64,000 bases of DNA from Psoroptes ovis (Eukaryota; Arthropoda; Arachnida; Sarcoptiformes; Psoroptidae): NCBI GenBank assembly GCA_002943765.1, contig PQWQ01000016.1, positions 310,001 through 374,000 of the forward strand, read 5' to 3'. Position numbers and translations under genes: made by a program. How positions within the stretch are numbered: position 1 is the first letter of the stretch; every line of letters begins with the position of its first letter. Below are positions 13,566 through 26,285 of this stretch, piece after piece. The notes beneath the pieces are model-generated. The model was not told the DNA's origin and searched no databases. It worked only from the letters and a program-made list of their open reading frames with translations.

Positions 13566-15532
13566 TGACTTTTCATTTCCATCATTTCATGTTCATTGAT
13601 GATATTGATTTCCAATAAAAATATATGATATGATTTATATAATATTAATTCATAATAAATTTCATAGAAAAAAAATCATTTTTTAAATAATAATAATTAA
13701 AATGATTATAATAATCAAAATAGTATTAATTTTAAAAAATTTTTTTAATTATTATCTGGGAAATGAATAAATTTTAATTTCAAATTCAAATTCAAAAATA
13801 CGGAAGTTAACATCAGGAAATCAGCATTAATGAATGCTTATATGTTTCACAGATAATTTCGATTATTCCTTGGGTTTTTATCTTTTATTTCTATAGAAAT
13901 TTCAGCCATTATCATCAATGGTGCTATGACCTTCAATGGTGCTTTTTTCTTGTCTAAACCAAAAGTATTGAAAAGGTTATGGCTATTTTCATGTCTGTGT
14001 CTATACATTTTCAAATTCATAATCATCATTGTAATTATGAAGCGGCTAGAATTACATTGACGTTTAAGTTTCATGATTTTCATTACGTTTCATCTTTGAA
14101 TTGATTCAATTAATTCAATGAAACTTATTTCAAATTGCTCGAAGCGTTATTGAAGCATGCTTTGGTTATTCACTTTCACACTCATTACACACAAATACGC
14201 ACTCAGACAAATGTATTCACACGTCTTTTATCATCATCATCACTATTATTATCTTTTACGATCATTGGTAATGAATATATTTTTAAATCAATGTATAATT
14301 ATCAATTAACAATCAAAGATGATGCATTGATACAGGAATTCATTTTTTATTTGTTGTTTTAGGGTACATTGAATGACGTATAGCCATTGATAATGAATGA
14401 CGTACGTATTTTTGGATTGAATTGATTTCCAATTTTTTCTTTGAATTCATTAAAAAAAATTATTAAAAATTTTATTCAAAAATTTACGCATCCATACACA
14501 TTGTAAGTGCTTGAGGATATCGATATTAACTATCTCATTCATTTTATCATAATATTAATCGAAAGAATCGAGAGAACAAAAACTGGAAAATGACCAGAAA
14601 AAAATTTCTATGTGAAATTCAAAACTGTTCAAAATAAATAATCAATTAGATTTCAGTGATAATAATAATTACAATGATAAAATTTGATTTGATTATTATT
14701 CAATATTTTTTTCCAATCATAGGAATGAAAAAGGAAAAAAATCCAAATAATAATGAAATTGAAATTAATAATAATTATCAATTGCGTATGTTAAGCGTAC
14801 ATTTATAAACACACACACACATTTATTAATACACACTATAATTCAAACAAATCATGAAAGGATGTATGCATGCTGCATTATGTGGACATTGTCGTAAATA
14901 ATTAATAATAATAAAAAATGAATAAATGTTTGTACGTATATATTTTGTCGTTTGATTTTTTTTTTTTAGTAATTTTGCCTCAAAATTCATTCAAAATTGA
15001 ATTGAATTGATGTGTGTATTAGCGTCATCAATTCAATTCAATTCACTTTCATTTATTTCATTTATTTCGCTTAAAACAATCATTCATTGAATCATTGATT
15101 CAATCAACAAATTAAAAAAAATTAATTGAAATAAATGTTCATATCAAAAATTTGAATATTTTCACAATGAGATAATATCATATGAACAATTGATAGTTTT
15201 TTTATGTTGAAAAATTTAAAATTTTGAAAAAAATAATATTTGACAATTTCTTTTTGTATTATTTGATTGACGTACGTTAGTGTTTGATTTTGTATGACCA
15301 TTGATCATCATCGTATTTTATAAACAAATTTAAATTTTAGTTCGCAACGACTTTGTTCAATTTGATTTATGTGCTATAATCTTTGATAATTTTTAATCAA
15401 TTATTCAATTCAATTTTTCAATTCTCTGGTGATCATTGTATCAAATAATATTTGGTGAATTTTTAAAATTGTTCAAAAATCTAATCAAAATATATTGCTT
15501 AACCCTTTCATTTAAAAATATTTCATTGATTC

Positions 15533-15554
15533 AAAAAAAAAAAAAAAAAAAAAA
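15533..15554 (+). repeat. Poly(A) run, 22 nt
   Basis: An uninterrupted run of 22 A residues in intergenic DNA. There is no visible retroposed body or target-site duplication beside it, so a retrotransposon tail cannot be claimed. Confidence 0.8.
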
Positions 15555-15687
15555 TTTCTTTTGACTTCAATATATTTTTGTCGGTGATACACACACATAT
15601 ATACCCAATTAAAAATTATTGTCCAATTATTTTTTCTCAGGTAATTGCATTTGCTTTGAAATCCGTTTGAATTAAATTTTCAGATTC

Positions 15688-15774
15688 CTGTGCAATTTGA
15701 ATTTCATTTTGAAATTTAATTTTTTCTACCAGAAAAATTAAATTTCAATGCACAGAGGTGATTAAATACCTCTG
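15688..15774. repeat. Compound inverted repeat, two adjacent hairpins
   Basis: An outer pair (CTGTGCA at 15688-15694, TGCACAG at 15749-15755) encloses a perfect 16-nt pair (15709-15724 and 15733-15748) around an 8-nt loop, with a 14-nt bulge on the left arm. A second hairpin (CAGAGGT at 15753-15759 with ACCTCTG at 15768-15774) overlaps the right edge. The arrangement could be a MITE remnant or a structured RNA. Confidence 0.7.
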
Positions 15775-16714
15775 ATTAATGACAAATATAATTATTTAAA
15801 CAATTGAATTCTTTTCCATTTTTTCTCAATTCATTCAAATACTTAATTGAATTAAAAAATTATCAGAATAATTTATAAATTACCAATTTATCGACAAAGA
15901 AAATCATATGAACAACGACACACACACACAATATCTCACATTTACATCACACACATACAACAACACACATATATTCAAACACATGATTTTAATTCAAATA
16001 ATAATAATAATAATAATTTGTCAAAAAGCAAACTGTACATAACGTTTACATACACGTTGTTTTTATTTTTTATTTTAAATACGTGCAAACATATACACAA
16101 ATATAAATACAAGAAAATTTGCACGCATTTTTTCACTGTGTGTTTTTTTTTTGTATTTATTTACATGACAATTGTTCAAGTGTATTTGGTGTATATATTT
16201 CTATTTTCAGTAATACTAATCTTGTTCAATTTCAAAATTTAAAATTTTATTTAGTTTTTGAATAAATTACGAATTGAATTATTAGATAAAATCAATGAAA
16301 TATTAATAGAAATAATAATAATATAGACAATTGAAAGTGAAAATAATTCAAATTACCACCGTATTTTAAGATTTTTTGTTTGTTTTAAATTTCAAATTTC
16401 AAATCATCACAAATATAGTCGTTCCTTTAATAATTATTTGTATTTGTGTTCATAAGATTATTTCAATTGTGTTAATAATATTGATTTTGTTTAAAATTAT
16501 TTTAAAATTTTAAAAATTTTTCATATGTGGTTGTCATTTTATGTTTGCTTTTATCTTTATCAAACAATTAGTATTTGAAATATTTGAGATTTTGTATTTG
16601 ATTTAAATGACTTTTACTTTATTTTGAATTTTTCGATTTAAAATTTTTGATTTAAAATTTTTTTTCCTTCTTTATGTTTATCCACGATTTTGTTCCAGTA
16701 TTTAGACAGTAAAA

Positions 16715-19282
16715 ATGGATCAAAATAATAATGATGAAATCGATACGACCATTCAACATGATGATTATTCAAATAATTTATTGAAAAAAATGGTTCCATC
16801 AAATAATAATGGTCAAAATAAAAAAATCAATTGTAATGATCATAATGGTTATTCAAATGTGAATGAAAATAATAGTCATAATAATTCAAATAGTAATAAT
16901 AATAATAATAATATTGATCGTATTTATTGTTCTGGTAAACAATTTGATCAAACAATACGTAAATATGCACATTTAAAAACATATGATGATTATAAAAAAT
17001 TATATCAACAATCGATCGAAAATCCTGATGAATTTTGGTTAAAATATGCACGAAATTTTTATTGGAAAACACCATTACCTGAATCATTGAATTTGAATGA
17101 TAATAATAAAATATTCAAATATAATTTCAATATAAATAATGATCAAATTTTTATTGAATTTTTAAAAGATTATAAAACAAATATTACTTATAATCTATTG
17201 GATCGTAATATTGATCGTGGTCTTGGTGATCGTATTGCATATTATTGGGAAGGAAATGAAGCAAATGAACGTTATCAAATTACATATAAAGAATTGCTAT
17301 CAAAAGTATGTCAAATGTCTAATGCATTAAAACGTATGGGTATTGGTACCGGTGATCGTATTGCTATTTATCTTCCTGTTACAATTGAATTGGTAATTGC
17401 AATGTTAGCTTGTGCACGTATTGGTGCTATTCATACTGTTGTCGTAAGTATTTCTTGAATTTTTTACGAAATAATTATCTTTTTTTTGAATTTCTAATTA
17501 AGAAAAAAAAATTGATTACATTTTAATGAGCAAAAATAATTAATTTTTTTTCCTATTATTTCGATACAGTTTGCTGGATTCAGTGCAACTTCATTGGCTG
17601 AAAGAATGTGCAATGCAAATGTTAAAATATTGATAACAGCCAATGCATCATTTCGTGGTGAAAAATTTTTGCATTATCAACCAATCATTGAACAAGCAAT
17701 TGGTATTTGTTTGGAACGTAAATTATCATTAAAATCGATTATAATCTTGAATCGATTTGATCGTTCAATTAATCGTAATAAAAATCAATATACGAAAATT
17801 GTTGAAGAATTTCAATCAAAATATGATTATTTAAAATGTTCATGGTCAGATATTGTCGAAAATGAAAGTGATGAATGTGAACCAGTATGGTTATCGGCTG
17901 AACATCCATTGTTCATATTATACACCAGTGGTTCAACAGGTAAACCAAAAGGTGTATTGCATACAGTCGGTGGTTATATGTTAACAACAGCATTGGTATT
18001 TAAATATGCATTCAATTACAATGATGGAGATGTATTTTTTTGTACCGCTGATTTGGGTTGGATTACTGGTCATACAGCCAATTGTTATGGTTCATTAGCT
18101 AATGGTGCTACATTGATATTGTTCGAAGGTGTGCCGATTTATCCAAAACCGAATCGTTTATGGAAAATAATTGATTATTATCGTGCAAACATTTTCTACA
18201 CAGCACCAACAGCCATACGGTCTTTGATGAAATTTGATGATAGTTATGTTCGTGAACATGAAATGAAAAATTTAAAATTGATTGCATTAGTCGGTGAACC
18301 AATCAATCGTGATGCATGGTTCTGGATTTATCGAATGATCGGTAAAGAACGTTGTCCAATCATTGATACATATTTTCAGACTGAAACTGGTGCACCAATG
18401 ATTTTCCCGCTGCCAAATGTCATTGATTTGAAACCCGGTTCGGCAACCGTACCATTTTTTGGCATTTATCCTGTCATCCTGGATGAAAATGGTAGAGAAA
18501 TCGATAATACTGAATCAGGATTTCTTGCATTCAAAGTAATCATTATTATTTTTTATTTTGATATTTAAATAAAATGAAATTTCAATTCCCATCACAGCAA
18601 GCATGGCCTGGAATAGCTCGTACAATTGATGGTGATCATAAACGTTTCGAGAGTACATATTTTCAACGATTTCCAGGTTATTATTTTACCGGTGATGGTA
18701 AGTACGATTTGTGATAGTATATCATTCAAATACAATTTTGTTTTCATTGCAAAATAGCTGCACATCGTGATGAAGATGGTTATTATTGGATAACTGGTCG
18801 TACCGATGATTTATTGAATGTATCTGGACATTTATTATCAACTGCCGAAGTTGAATCGGCATTATTAAAAGATAAACGTGTTGCTGAAGCAGCATCAGTA
18901 CCGATGCCACATAAAATCAAAGGACAATGTATTTGTGCATTTATTGTCATTAAAAATGGTCATACATATAGTCCTGAATTTGAAAAAGAATTGTGCAATA
19001 TTGGTAAATGAATATTATTCATTTATTCATTAAAATCATTTTCATTCTTTTTTCCCAACTCTTCCCTAATTAGTACGACATGAAATCGGTCCAGTTGCAA
19101 CACCTGATCTCATATTAAATGTACGTGCATTGCCAAAAACACGTTCAGGTAAAATAATACGTAGAGTATTGGCAAAAATTGCATGTGGTGAAAAATCAAA
19201 TTTTGGTGATATATCAACAATAACTGATGAAACAATTATCGATCATTTAATCAATGTTCGTATGGCTAAAATGTCTGCATAA
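16715..19282 (+). CDS. ACSS2: Acetyl-CoA synthetase (acetate-CoA ligase, AMP-forming)
   Basis: This enzyme converts acetate, ATP and CoA to acetyl-CoA for lipid synthesis and protein acetylation, in the cytosol and nucleus (ACSS2/AcCoAS type). The five coding exons are 16715-17443, 17570-18535, 18598-18697, 18758-19003 and 19074-19282. All have GT/AG borders and consistent phase, giving 749 aa. Residues 1-75 are Asn-rich. The adenylate-forming core begins near the FWLKYARNFYW segment. The nucleotide-binding loop YTSGSTGKPKG is at about 361-371, followed by YFQTETGAPM and YFTGDG. The C-terminal PKTRSGKIIRRVL motif contains the catalytic lysine that is regulated by acetylation in this family. 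No mitochondrial presequence is obvious, which favours the cytosolic ACSS2 form over ACSS1. It is slightly longer than human ACSS2 (701 aa) because of the Asn-rich head. It is convergent with the AFG1-like gene. Confidence 0.96.
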
Positions 19283-19942
19283 AAAAAAATTATTTGGATT
19301 TTTCTTTTGTCTCGGTTTTGAAACAGCGAAATTGCTAATTTCGAAAAAAATAGAAATTTATAATTACCATTATGATCATTATTATTATTATTATTATTAT
19401 TATATTTAGTTATTTATTATTTTGACCTTTAAATTATTCGAAAAAGCAGATCGAAAAACATTTCCAACTATTGTCTATGGCTAAAAACAATGATATTTCG
19501 ATGCACACAACGTAAAGCAATAATATATTTGAATGATTTGATCAAACAAGACTGAAAAACTCGAAAAATGTGTTATTGAATTTTAAATAATTTAATATTT
19601 ATCATATGTTATAACAAAATTTAAAGATTTTTATCCATAAAAACACATTCCATTTCAAATAATATAAGATATTTGATAAATTATCAATTTTTTTTCTTGT
19701 GAAAACAAAAATATTGATTGTTTTGGGTTGTTTGTCTATTAGTTTGTTTGCCATATTTAAGAGTAATAATAAATAATATATGAAACCGTTTAAATATATT
19801 TAAATATAGATGAATAAAATTATATATTTCTAAAAACAATAACAAGTATATGTGTGTGTGTTTAAATTATTTGAAAAGTTGCATTCAAATCATATGTTTT
19901 GTGACAATAGTTTCGTTTGAAATTAATTGATTAATCGTTTAA
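19283..19942. other. Convergent 3' intergenic region
   Basis: This 660-bp region lies between the stop codons of two convergent genes (acetyl-CoA synthetase and AFG1-like ATPase). It contains an ATT microsatellite (about 19380-19402) and AT-rich sequence that probably holds both 3' UTRs. No ORF or RNA gene is seen. Confidence 0.6.
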
Positions 19943-21696
19943 TTAATAAGGATTTCTTGCATTCCAATAATCAGTGGTTTGCATTTCATAAACACGTGAT
20001 AATGCACGTTCAAATGCAAACATTTCTTCTTCACCACTGAATATTGATGAATTTAAATCTTCGGTGGTCATACCTAAATCATCCATTAGTTTACGATTTT
20101 CATCATCAGCCAGTACATCTTCGATTCGTTGTACTTGAAATAGTTCATCACATTTAACATCACTACTGAACAATACACGTACATGATGATCATAAAATGT
20201 ATCGATCATCGTTATAAAACGTCTAGCTTGTCCACGTAATTTCATTGTCAATTTAGGTATATCACGTATAATGACTGTATGATAATATTGTGCTATTGTC
20301 AAATAATCGATTGCACCAAGTGGTTGATCACATAATTCTTCGAATGATGAATCCAGTACACCACCACATGTACGTTTCAATGTTACATTTCTACCTTTAA
20401 TGGTTAATGTTTTCGGTCTAATCGTATCGTTTTCATTGTTGGCGAATACTTTGAACATTAAATCTAGCGTTTTATCTGTATCTGAATCTTTTATAAAATA
20501 TACTTGATGTTTTTTCAAATCAACCAAACGTCTATAATCGATACCAGATGCCAATTCATATACTTCACAATGTTTTTTCAATAAATCTATAAATGGCAGA
20601 AAATTACTGCGTTGTATTCCACCTTTGTAAAGCTCTGCATGAAATGAAAATAAATACAAAAAATTAATTTTAAACTGGTGCCAGAAAGAATTATTACATT
20701 ACCATCTGGTGGTCTATTAGAGGTAGCAATCATAATCATGCCATTGGCAAATAAATGTTTGAAAAAATGTTTCAATATCATTGCATCACCAATATCGGTA
20801 ACTTGAAATTCATCCAAACAAATAAACCATGATTCTTCAACAATTTCTTTGGCTATCAAGGGGATTGGATCGAAATTGAATGTTGCACGACGTCCCATAC
20901 CTTCAGTCAATATGCTTGATTGTTCATTACGTTTTTGTTTATGTTGATGGAAACCTTGGCAAAAATCCATAATTAAAATTAAAATTCATTCAAAAATAAT
21001 CGCCACTTACGATTATGAAAATCCAACATAAATGAATGAAAATGTATACGAAGTTTTTGTTTCGGATGAACTGAACAATTATCGAAAAATAGATCCATTA
21101 ACATTGTTTTACCACAACCAACACTGCCATGAAGATAGAGGCCACGATTTTTTATTGGCATCTGATCGGTATCATTTTTTGATTTTCGTACAGATTTTTC
21201 ATTATATTTCGTTGTAAATAATGATGATAATTTATTCATAATATTATTGGATGCATTACTATTGATCATCATTGATGAATCAGATAATATTTGTGGCTTA
21301 TAATGTTTCAACTGTTCATCCAGCCGTAATAAACATTCAATAACAGCTGTTTGATGTGGATCATCATGTATTTGTTTTAGTCGTATACGTTTTTCATATT
21401 CAATCAATATACGTGATTTATTTTTATTATTATCATTGGATGAAGATGTTGATGATGAAGCTGCTGCTGCTGCATTATTCGGATTGGAAAAGAAATACAA
21501 GAATTAATTGAAAATAATCAACAAAATTGATACAAGAAAATACATTACAATCATTTGTTGTTGTTGAAAATGTACGATTATTCTTATTATTATTTAAATT
21601 ATAATTACAAATATATTTCATATAATAATAATATTTTCCATTATCGATTCGTTTAAGATATTTTTCAATATTGAAACAACAAATACGTATGGACAT
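19943..21696 (-). CDS. AFG1L: AFG1-like mitochondrial AAA ATPase
   Basis: AFG1L (LACE1) is an inner-membrane-associated mitochondrial ATPase that supports turnover or handling of nuclear-encoded respiratory-chain subunits. The four coding exons are 21696-21549, 21469-21011, 20954-20703 and 20634-19943, all joined in phase 1, giving 516 aa. The basic, aromatic first 45 residues could act as a mitochondrial presequence. A Ser/Asn/Ala-rich linker follows. Walker A is GSVGCGKT at about 164-171 and Walker B is ICLDEFQVTD. The family segment ATSNRPPDELYKGGIQR is restored across the exon 3/4 junction, and SNFLPFI, SGIDYRR and the C-terminal arginine-containing regions follow. An in-frame Met at 21750 is an alternative start. 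Human AFG1L is 481 aa, so the length fits. It lies in tandem with the aminopeptidase gene upstream on the same strand side. Confidence 0.95.
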
Positions 21697-22012
21697 TTTA
21701 TTTAAAATTGAAAATTCGGTATATTTTTTTAAATTTATAATTGAAAACAATTTGAATTTTAATAATAATAATAATAATAATTTATAATTACGAAATATAT
21801 ATGTCTTTCATAATAATCATTTGAAAAATAATTAATAAAAACATTTGTGTGTGTGAAAATAAAAATGCAATGAATTCTTATTATATTTATGAAAAAAATT
21901 CATAAACAATGTGTTTAAATATTTTTTTCTGTTGATTTGAAAGTGTTATATTATTAATTAGTAATTGATATAATTATTTACAATTTTTTTTAGGTCAATT
22001 AATTTTGGTCAA

Positions 22013-25000
22013 TCAATTAAGATCATAATCTTGTCGTTGATGATGCCGTTGTAACCAATCGATTAGATTTTGTTCAATAAATTGTTTCCAATAAATATTT
22101 GAACGTATTTTTTCCAAACTTTGTTTCATCGCCAATTTACCACTGCCAATCGGTACATTGGTGAAAAATTTTTCCACTTGATCATAATCAAATTGTGTGG
22201 AAAAATGCCATGTTGTTTCACTGATAATCGTATCGATTGTAAACGAGCCCATACCAAGTGTATCGAATATTTGTTGCCAATTTGAACGTATAAATTTCCA
22301 TGCCATTTCTCTGCCATTTGGATTACGTGCAACATTTTGTATGATAAAATATGCATCTTGTGTTCGTACTTTTGTACGATTCAATGATGATTCTAAATAT
22401 TTTGATAGCAAATAATGATTACGTGTTGATCCAAGTATGCCTAACAGTAAACGTTTTTCCGATGCTATGGTTGTGTTTTGATATTTTTCCCAACAATAAT
22501 TCCATTCACGATCCCAGCCATGTTCAATGCCAGCATTGTAAACAATATCACGAATATTTGTCGGTACTGCTGTATTATTTAGCATCCATTTATTAAAATA
22601 TTCCAATGCTTTTTTGATTGATGGTTTATGGCCATAATAAACAGCAGCTCGCAGCAGAATTGAACGTAATTTTTTTTCAAACATACCATCGTTCGATTTT
22701 TCAATCCAGTCTAAATGCTTTACCATTGGTAATATTAAACGTAATATATAACGATGTAGCAATGGATTTTGGGGCATTATTGCATCAAATGTGCCAAAAT
22801 GTGTTAACAATGTTTCCCATGGTACATAATCTTGTTCACCATGTTCTATTCGGGATTAATTATTAATAATTTTGATTAGTTTTCTTTGAATAATATTAAG
22901 ACAAATATACGTTACCAAGATATTGTGTCAAATTCATAGCAATATCAACATCAAGATAGCCATTACGCATCAATGATAATGCATCATCAATCAATCCAGC
23001 TCGATCTGATGGTGATAGCTGATGTTGATGACCATCAGATGCTGAATGTAACATTTGTATTAATTGTTTCCAAATATCATCATGATAATTTACTCGATAA
23101 AAACCACTTTGATGACGATTCAGTTTGAACCATGAATTTATTGAACGATTCAATGGTATTTGTATTTGTTTTGAATCAAGCCAATATACTTTACTATCAT
23201 TATGATGCTCAACATTATTATTATTATTTGTAATCAATGTAATTGGAACAATCCATATATGATTCAATGATGCATCTTGCAAAGATTGTTGCTCGAAATC
23301 AGTTGGACTCAATGATGATATGAAACGTTGTTGTTTGACAATGATTTCCATGTTGTTTGGATGCCATTCGACCATAATCACTGGATAACCTTGTTGAAAT
23401 ATCCATGAATCCATAATTGTTGATACATCGATTGGTAATGTTGTTGATACTTGTGAAAATGATTCCCATAATTGACTTGTGCGAGCAGTTTGGAATTTAT
23501 AATTATTCAAATATTTTTCCAAGCCACTTTTTAAATTTTCCATTCCTAAAAAATCGACAATCATACGTATCAGACAGGAACCCTATGAAATTATTAATGA
23601 ATCAATCAATCATTTAATGTGTATGATAATTTCAAAAAATACCTTTTTATATGAAATTAAATCAAACATTCCTTCAATATCAGCTGGATTTGTGACTGTT
23701 GTATTGATTGGATGTGAACTCAATAATGAATCTAATGCTAGCGCATGTTGTGATGTTGATATAACGAATTGATCCAACATTCTCCTATGGAATTGAATCA
23801 ATAATTGAATATTAAAATTTTCATTGTTTAATTTTTAATAAATACCATTCAGGATGTATATAATCGACGCCTAAATTTTCAACAAACGATGCAAATCCTT
23901 CATTCAACCATAAATCATTCCACCAATCCATTGTTACCAGATTACCAAACCATTGATGAGCAATTTCATGTGATACAACAATAGCAACTTGTTCTTTAAC
24001 CTCGTTACTAGATTCTTTTTCATTATACAATAATGTTGTCATACGAAATGTGATTATCCCAAAATTTTCCATTGCACCGGCAGCAAAATCTGGCACAGCA
24101 ATCAAATCTAATTTTTTCAATGGATATGGTATTTTGAAAAAATTTTCAAAATAAGACAATATATGTTTGGTTGCATTCAATGCAAATTTTGCATTCAATT
24201 CTTGTCCAACGGGTACTGCAGCACCAATACTAACATTGTTGATCGATTCACCGGTAACATGAACAAAATCACAAACAACAAATGCAATTACATATGTTGA
24301 CATTGGTACTGTTGGTTCGAATGATGATAACAATTTCATTTGTCCATAACCATTTTCATCATAATCAATAAAAGATTTTTCATCAATTTTTTCCGTATTA
24401 AAATAAACATTATATTCTTTATCATGTATCATATATAATTGAAATGATGCTAAATCAAAACAAAATTTATTGAAATGAATATTTATCATAGAAAATAGAA
24501 TGAATAAGATTCATACCTTTCATAGCAGGTTCATCAAAACAAGGAAATGCTGAACGTGCTAATGTTGGTTCAAAATGTGTGGTAAGAAGATAACGTTTTT
24601 GTTTCAATTTTTCATTGTAATAGCTGCTCACATAAAAACCTTCTAATTGATCTTCAATAATACGATCAAAACTGATGAATAATCGATATTTGGTGTCGAC
24701 AGATAAATTATTTTCAAATTCAATATATAATTGTTCCAATTTTATACATTCATTATGGTTATTTATATTGATTTTCATATCATTATCAATATCAGTCATC
24801 AATATGTTTGTAATATTTAATTTTTTCACATGAATTACAATGAATCTAGTTGATTGATTAACTTTCAATATGATCGATACGTTTCCATAATTATGTAAAC
24901 GATTTATATCTGGTTTCATATAAATATCATAATGTATTGGCTGAATAAATAATGGTAAACGTACATCATGCCAACCGAATCCAATGTTGTCATTGAAATT

Positions 25001-26285
25001 TGTTGAATTATCGAATTTCAATGATTGATCACATGATTTATTGGATGTCAAATTATTAATCGTTTGATCATTGAACAATTTAAATGATGAGGATGATATA
25101 TTCATTAATGAATCATGTTTACCAGTGCCACTATCGCCGGTTTCACCTGTATGTTTTCATTTTTTTTTTCAATGCAAAAATATGAATGAGTAAATGTCAA
25201 AAAACAATAGACTTACATTTAAATGTTAAAATTAAAAAACTTTGTAAAATTGTAGCCAATAAAATAATTAAAAATGTAATAATGACCATTTTAATGAAAA
25301 AATGTGTACAAAATTTCGATGAAATAAATGATCGTTGTGAACTATGACAATTTCGCTGTTGCCGTTGCTGATGCTGTCGCTGATTTATGATCGTCGATAA
25401 TGGGATTAATGAATTTCGACGATTCAAATCTTCATCTTCTTGCGGCTGCTGCTGTGATTGTTGCTGATTATGATGTGATTGTATTAAAGGTGATTCAGAT
25501 GATGATGATTCGAATGTATTCAATGAATTTTGTTGTCGTTGTTTTTGTTGTTGTACAAATGATGATGATGATGTCGATGTTGTTGTTGTTGCTGCAGTTA
25601 TCGGAGCAGTTGTTGTAGCCAAAGATATTGTCGCGGTCGTCGTTATCGATAATGTTGATGATAATGATGATGGTGATAGCGATGATGATGATGATGTTGA
25701 TGAATCTTTTACTTGTTTTCTCTGTTGTTGCTGTTCTGACTGATAATTACATAATGATATTAAATGATGCTCTGGCGGTGATGATCGTTCATTCAATTTT
25801 GCAGATGTTTTTCTCAATTTATTGGATTTATTTTCATTTTCGTTATCTGATTGCTGCTGTTGTTGTGTTTGTACAGATGTTTGGCTGAGATCATTATCAT
25901 TATCATTTACAACAACAACACTCATGACATCATTATTATTATTATCATCATCATCATCATTATGATTAGTATGATGTTGAAATAATGATGAACGCAATAA
26001 TGATGTTCGCTTCCTTTGTCGTTTAATCATGGGAAATTTGCTATTATTATGATTTCCATTTTCATTATTATTATTATGATTATTATAAGTTTGTTTAATT
26101 AAATTACTTATTGATAATTTTAAATTATTAAAATTAAACCATTCATTCATCGATATCGCTGATGATGATGTTGTTGTCGATGATGATTGTCGTTTTGATT
26201 GTTCCGTTATATTATGATCACCATTATTATTATTATTATTATTGATGTTATTATTATTATCAATATAATTATTGGAAATATACAT
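22013..26285 (-). CDS. M1 family zinc aminopeptidase, membrane aminopeptidase N type
   Basis: This is a type II membrane ectopeptidase that removes N-terminal amino acids from peptides. The six coding exons are 26285-25217, 25146-24517, 24449-23846, 23784-23643, 23582-22916 and 22845-22013, giving 1314 aa. All junctions are in frame. Residues 1-330 form a cytoplasmic tail extremely rich in Asn, Ser, Thr and Gln. A single membrane helix (about 333-355) follows, then the ectodomain. The ectodomain has FPCFDEPAMKASF restored across the exon 2/3 junction, the substrate-recognition motif GAMENFG (about 690), and the zinc site HEIAHQWFGNL with the downstream NEGFASF glutamate (about 725-750). The catalytic-type tyrosine lies in ISYKKGSCLIRM, formed across exon 4/5, and an ERAP1_C-like helical domain closes the protein. 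All catalytic residues are present. The paralogue (aminopeptidase N versus glutamyl aminopeptidase) cannot be fixed by eye. Confidence 0.95.
25217..26285 (-). other. Low-complexity cytoplasmic tail exon of the aminopeptidase
   Basis: The first coding exon consists mostly of AAT, GAT, CAA, TCA and ACA codon runs encoding Asn, Asp, Gln, Ser and Thr tracts, ending in the membrane anchor. The repeats also generate long but meaningless Met-rich open frames on the opposite strand. Confidence 0.8.

Larger units (their letters stand above)
9010..16714. other. Intergenic region between RCAN and acetyl-CoA synthetase
   Basis: This 7.7-kb stretch is the divergent upstream region of two genes (RCAN to the left, acetyl-CoA synthetase to the right). 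I find no convincing gene. It contains TTATTA, TGATGA and ATC microsatellites, a CAT/ATC run at about 12750-12783, a 22-nt A run at 15533-15554, and a compound hairpin at 15688-15774. A TATATAAG box at 11174-11181 lies in a less AT-biased patch. A weak membrane-type open frame on the minus strand at 13119-13565 is listed separately. Confidence 0.6.

Noticed and set aside
25400..25888. Plus-strand Met/Val-rich ORFs
   Set aside because: They are antisense to the low-complexity tail exon of the aminopeptidase, where the sense frame has consistent splice junctions.
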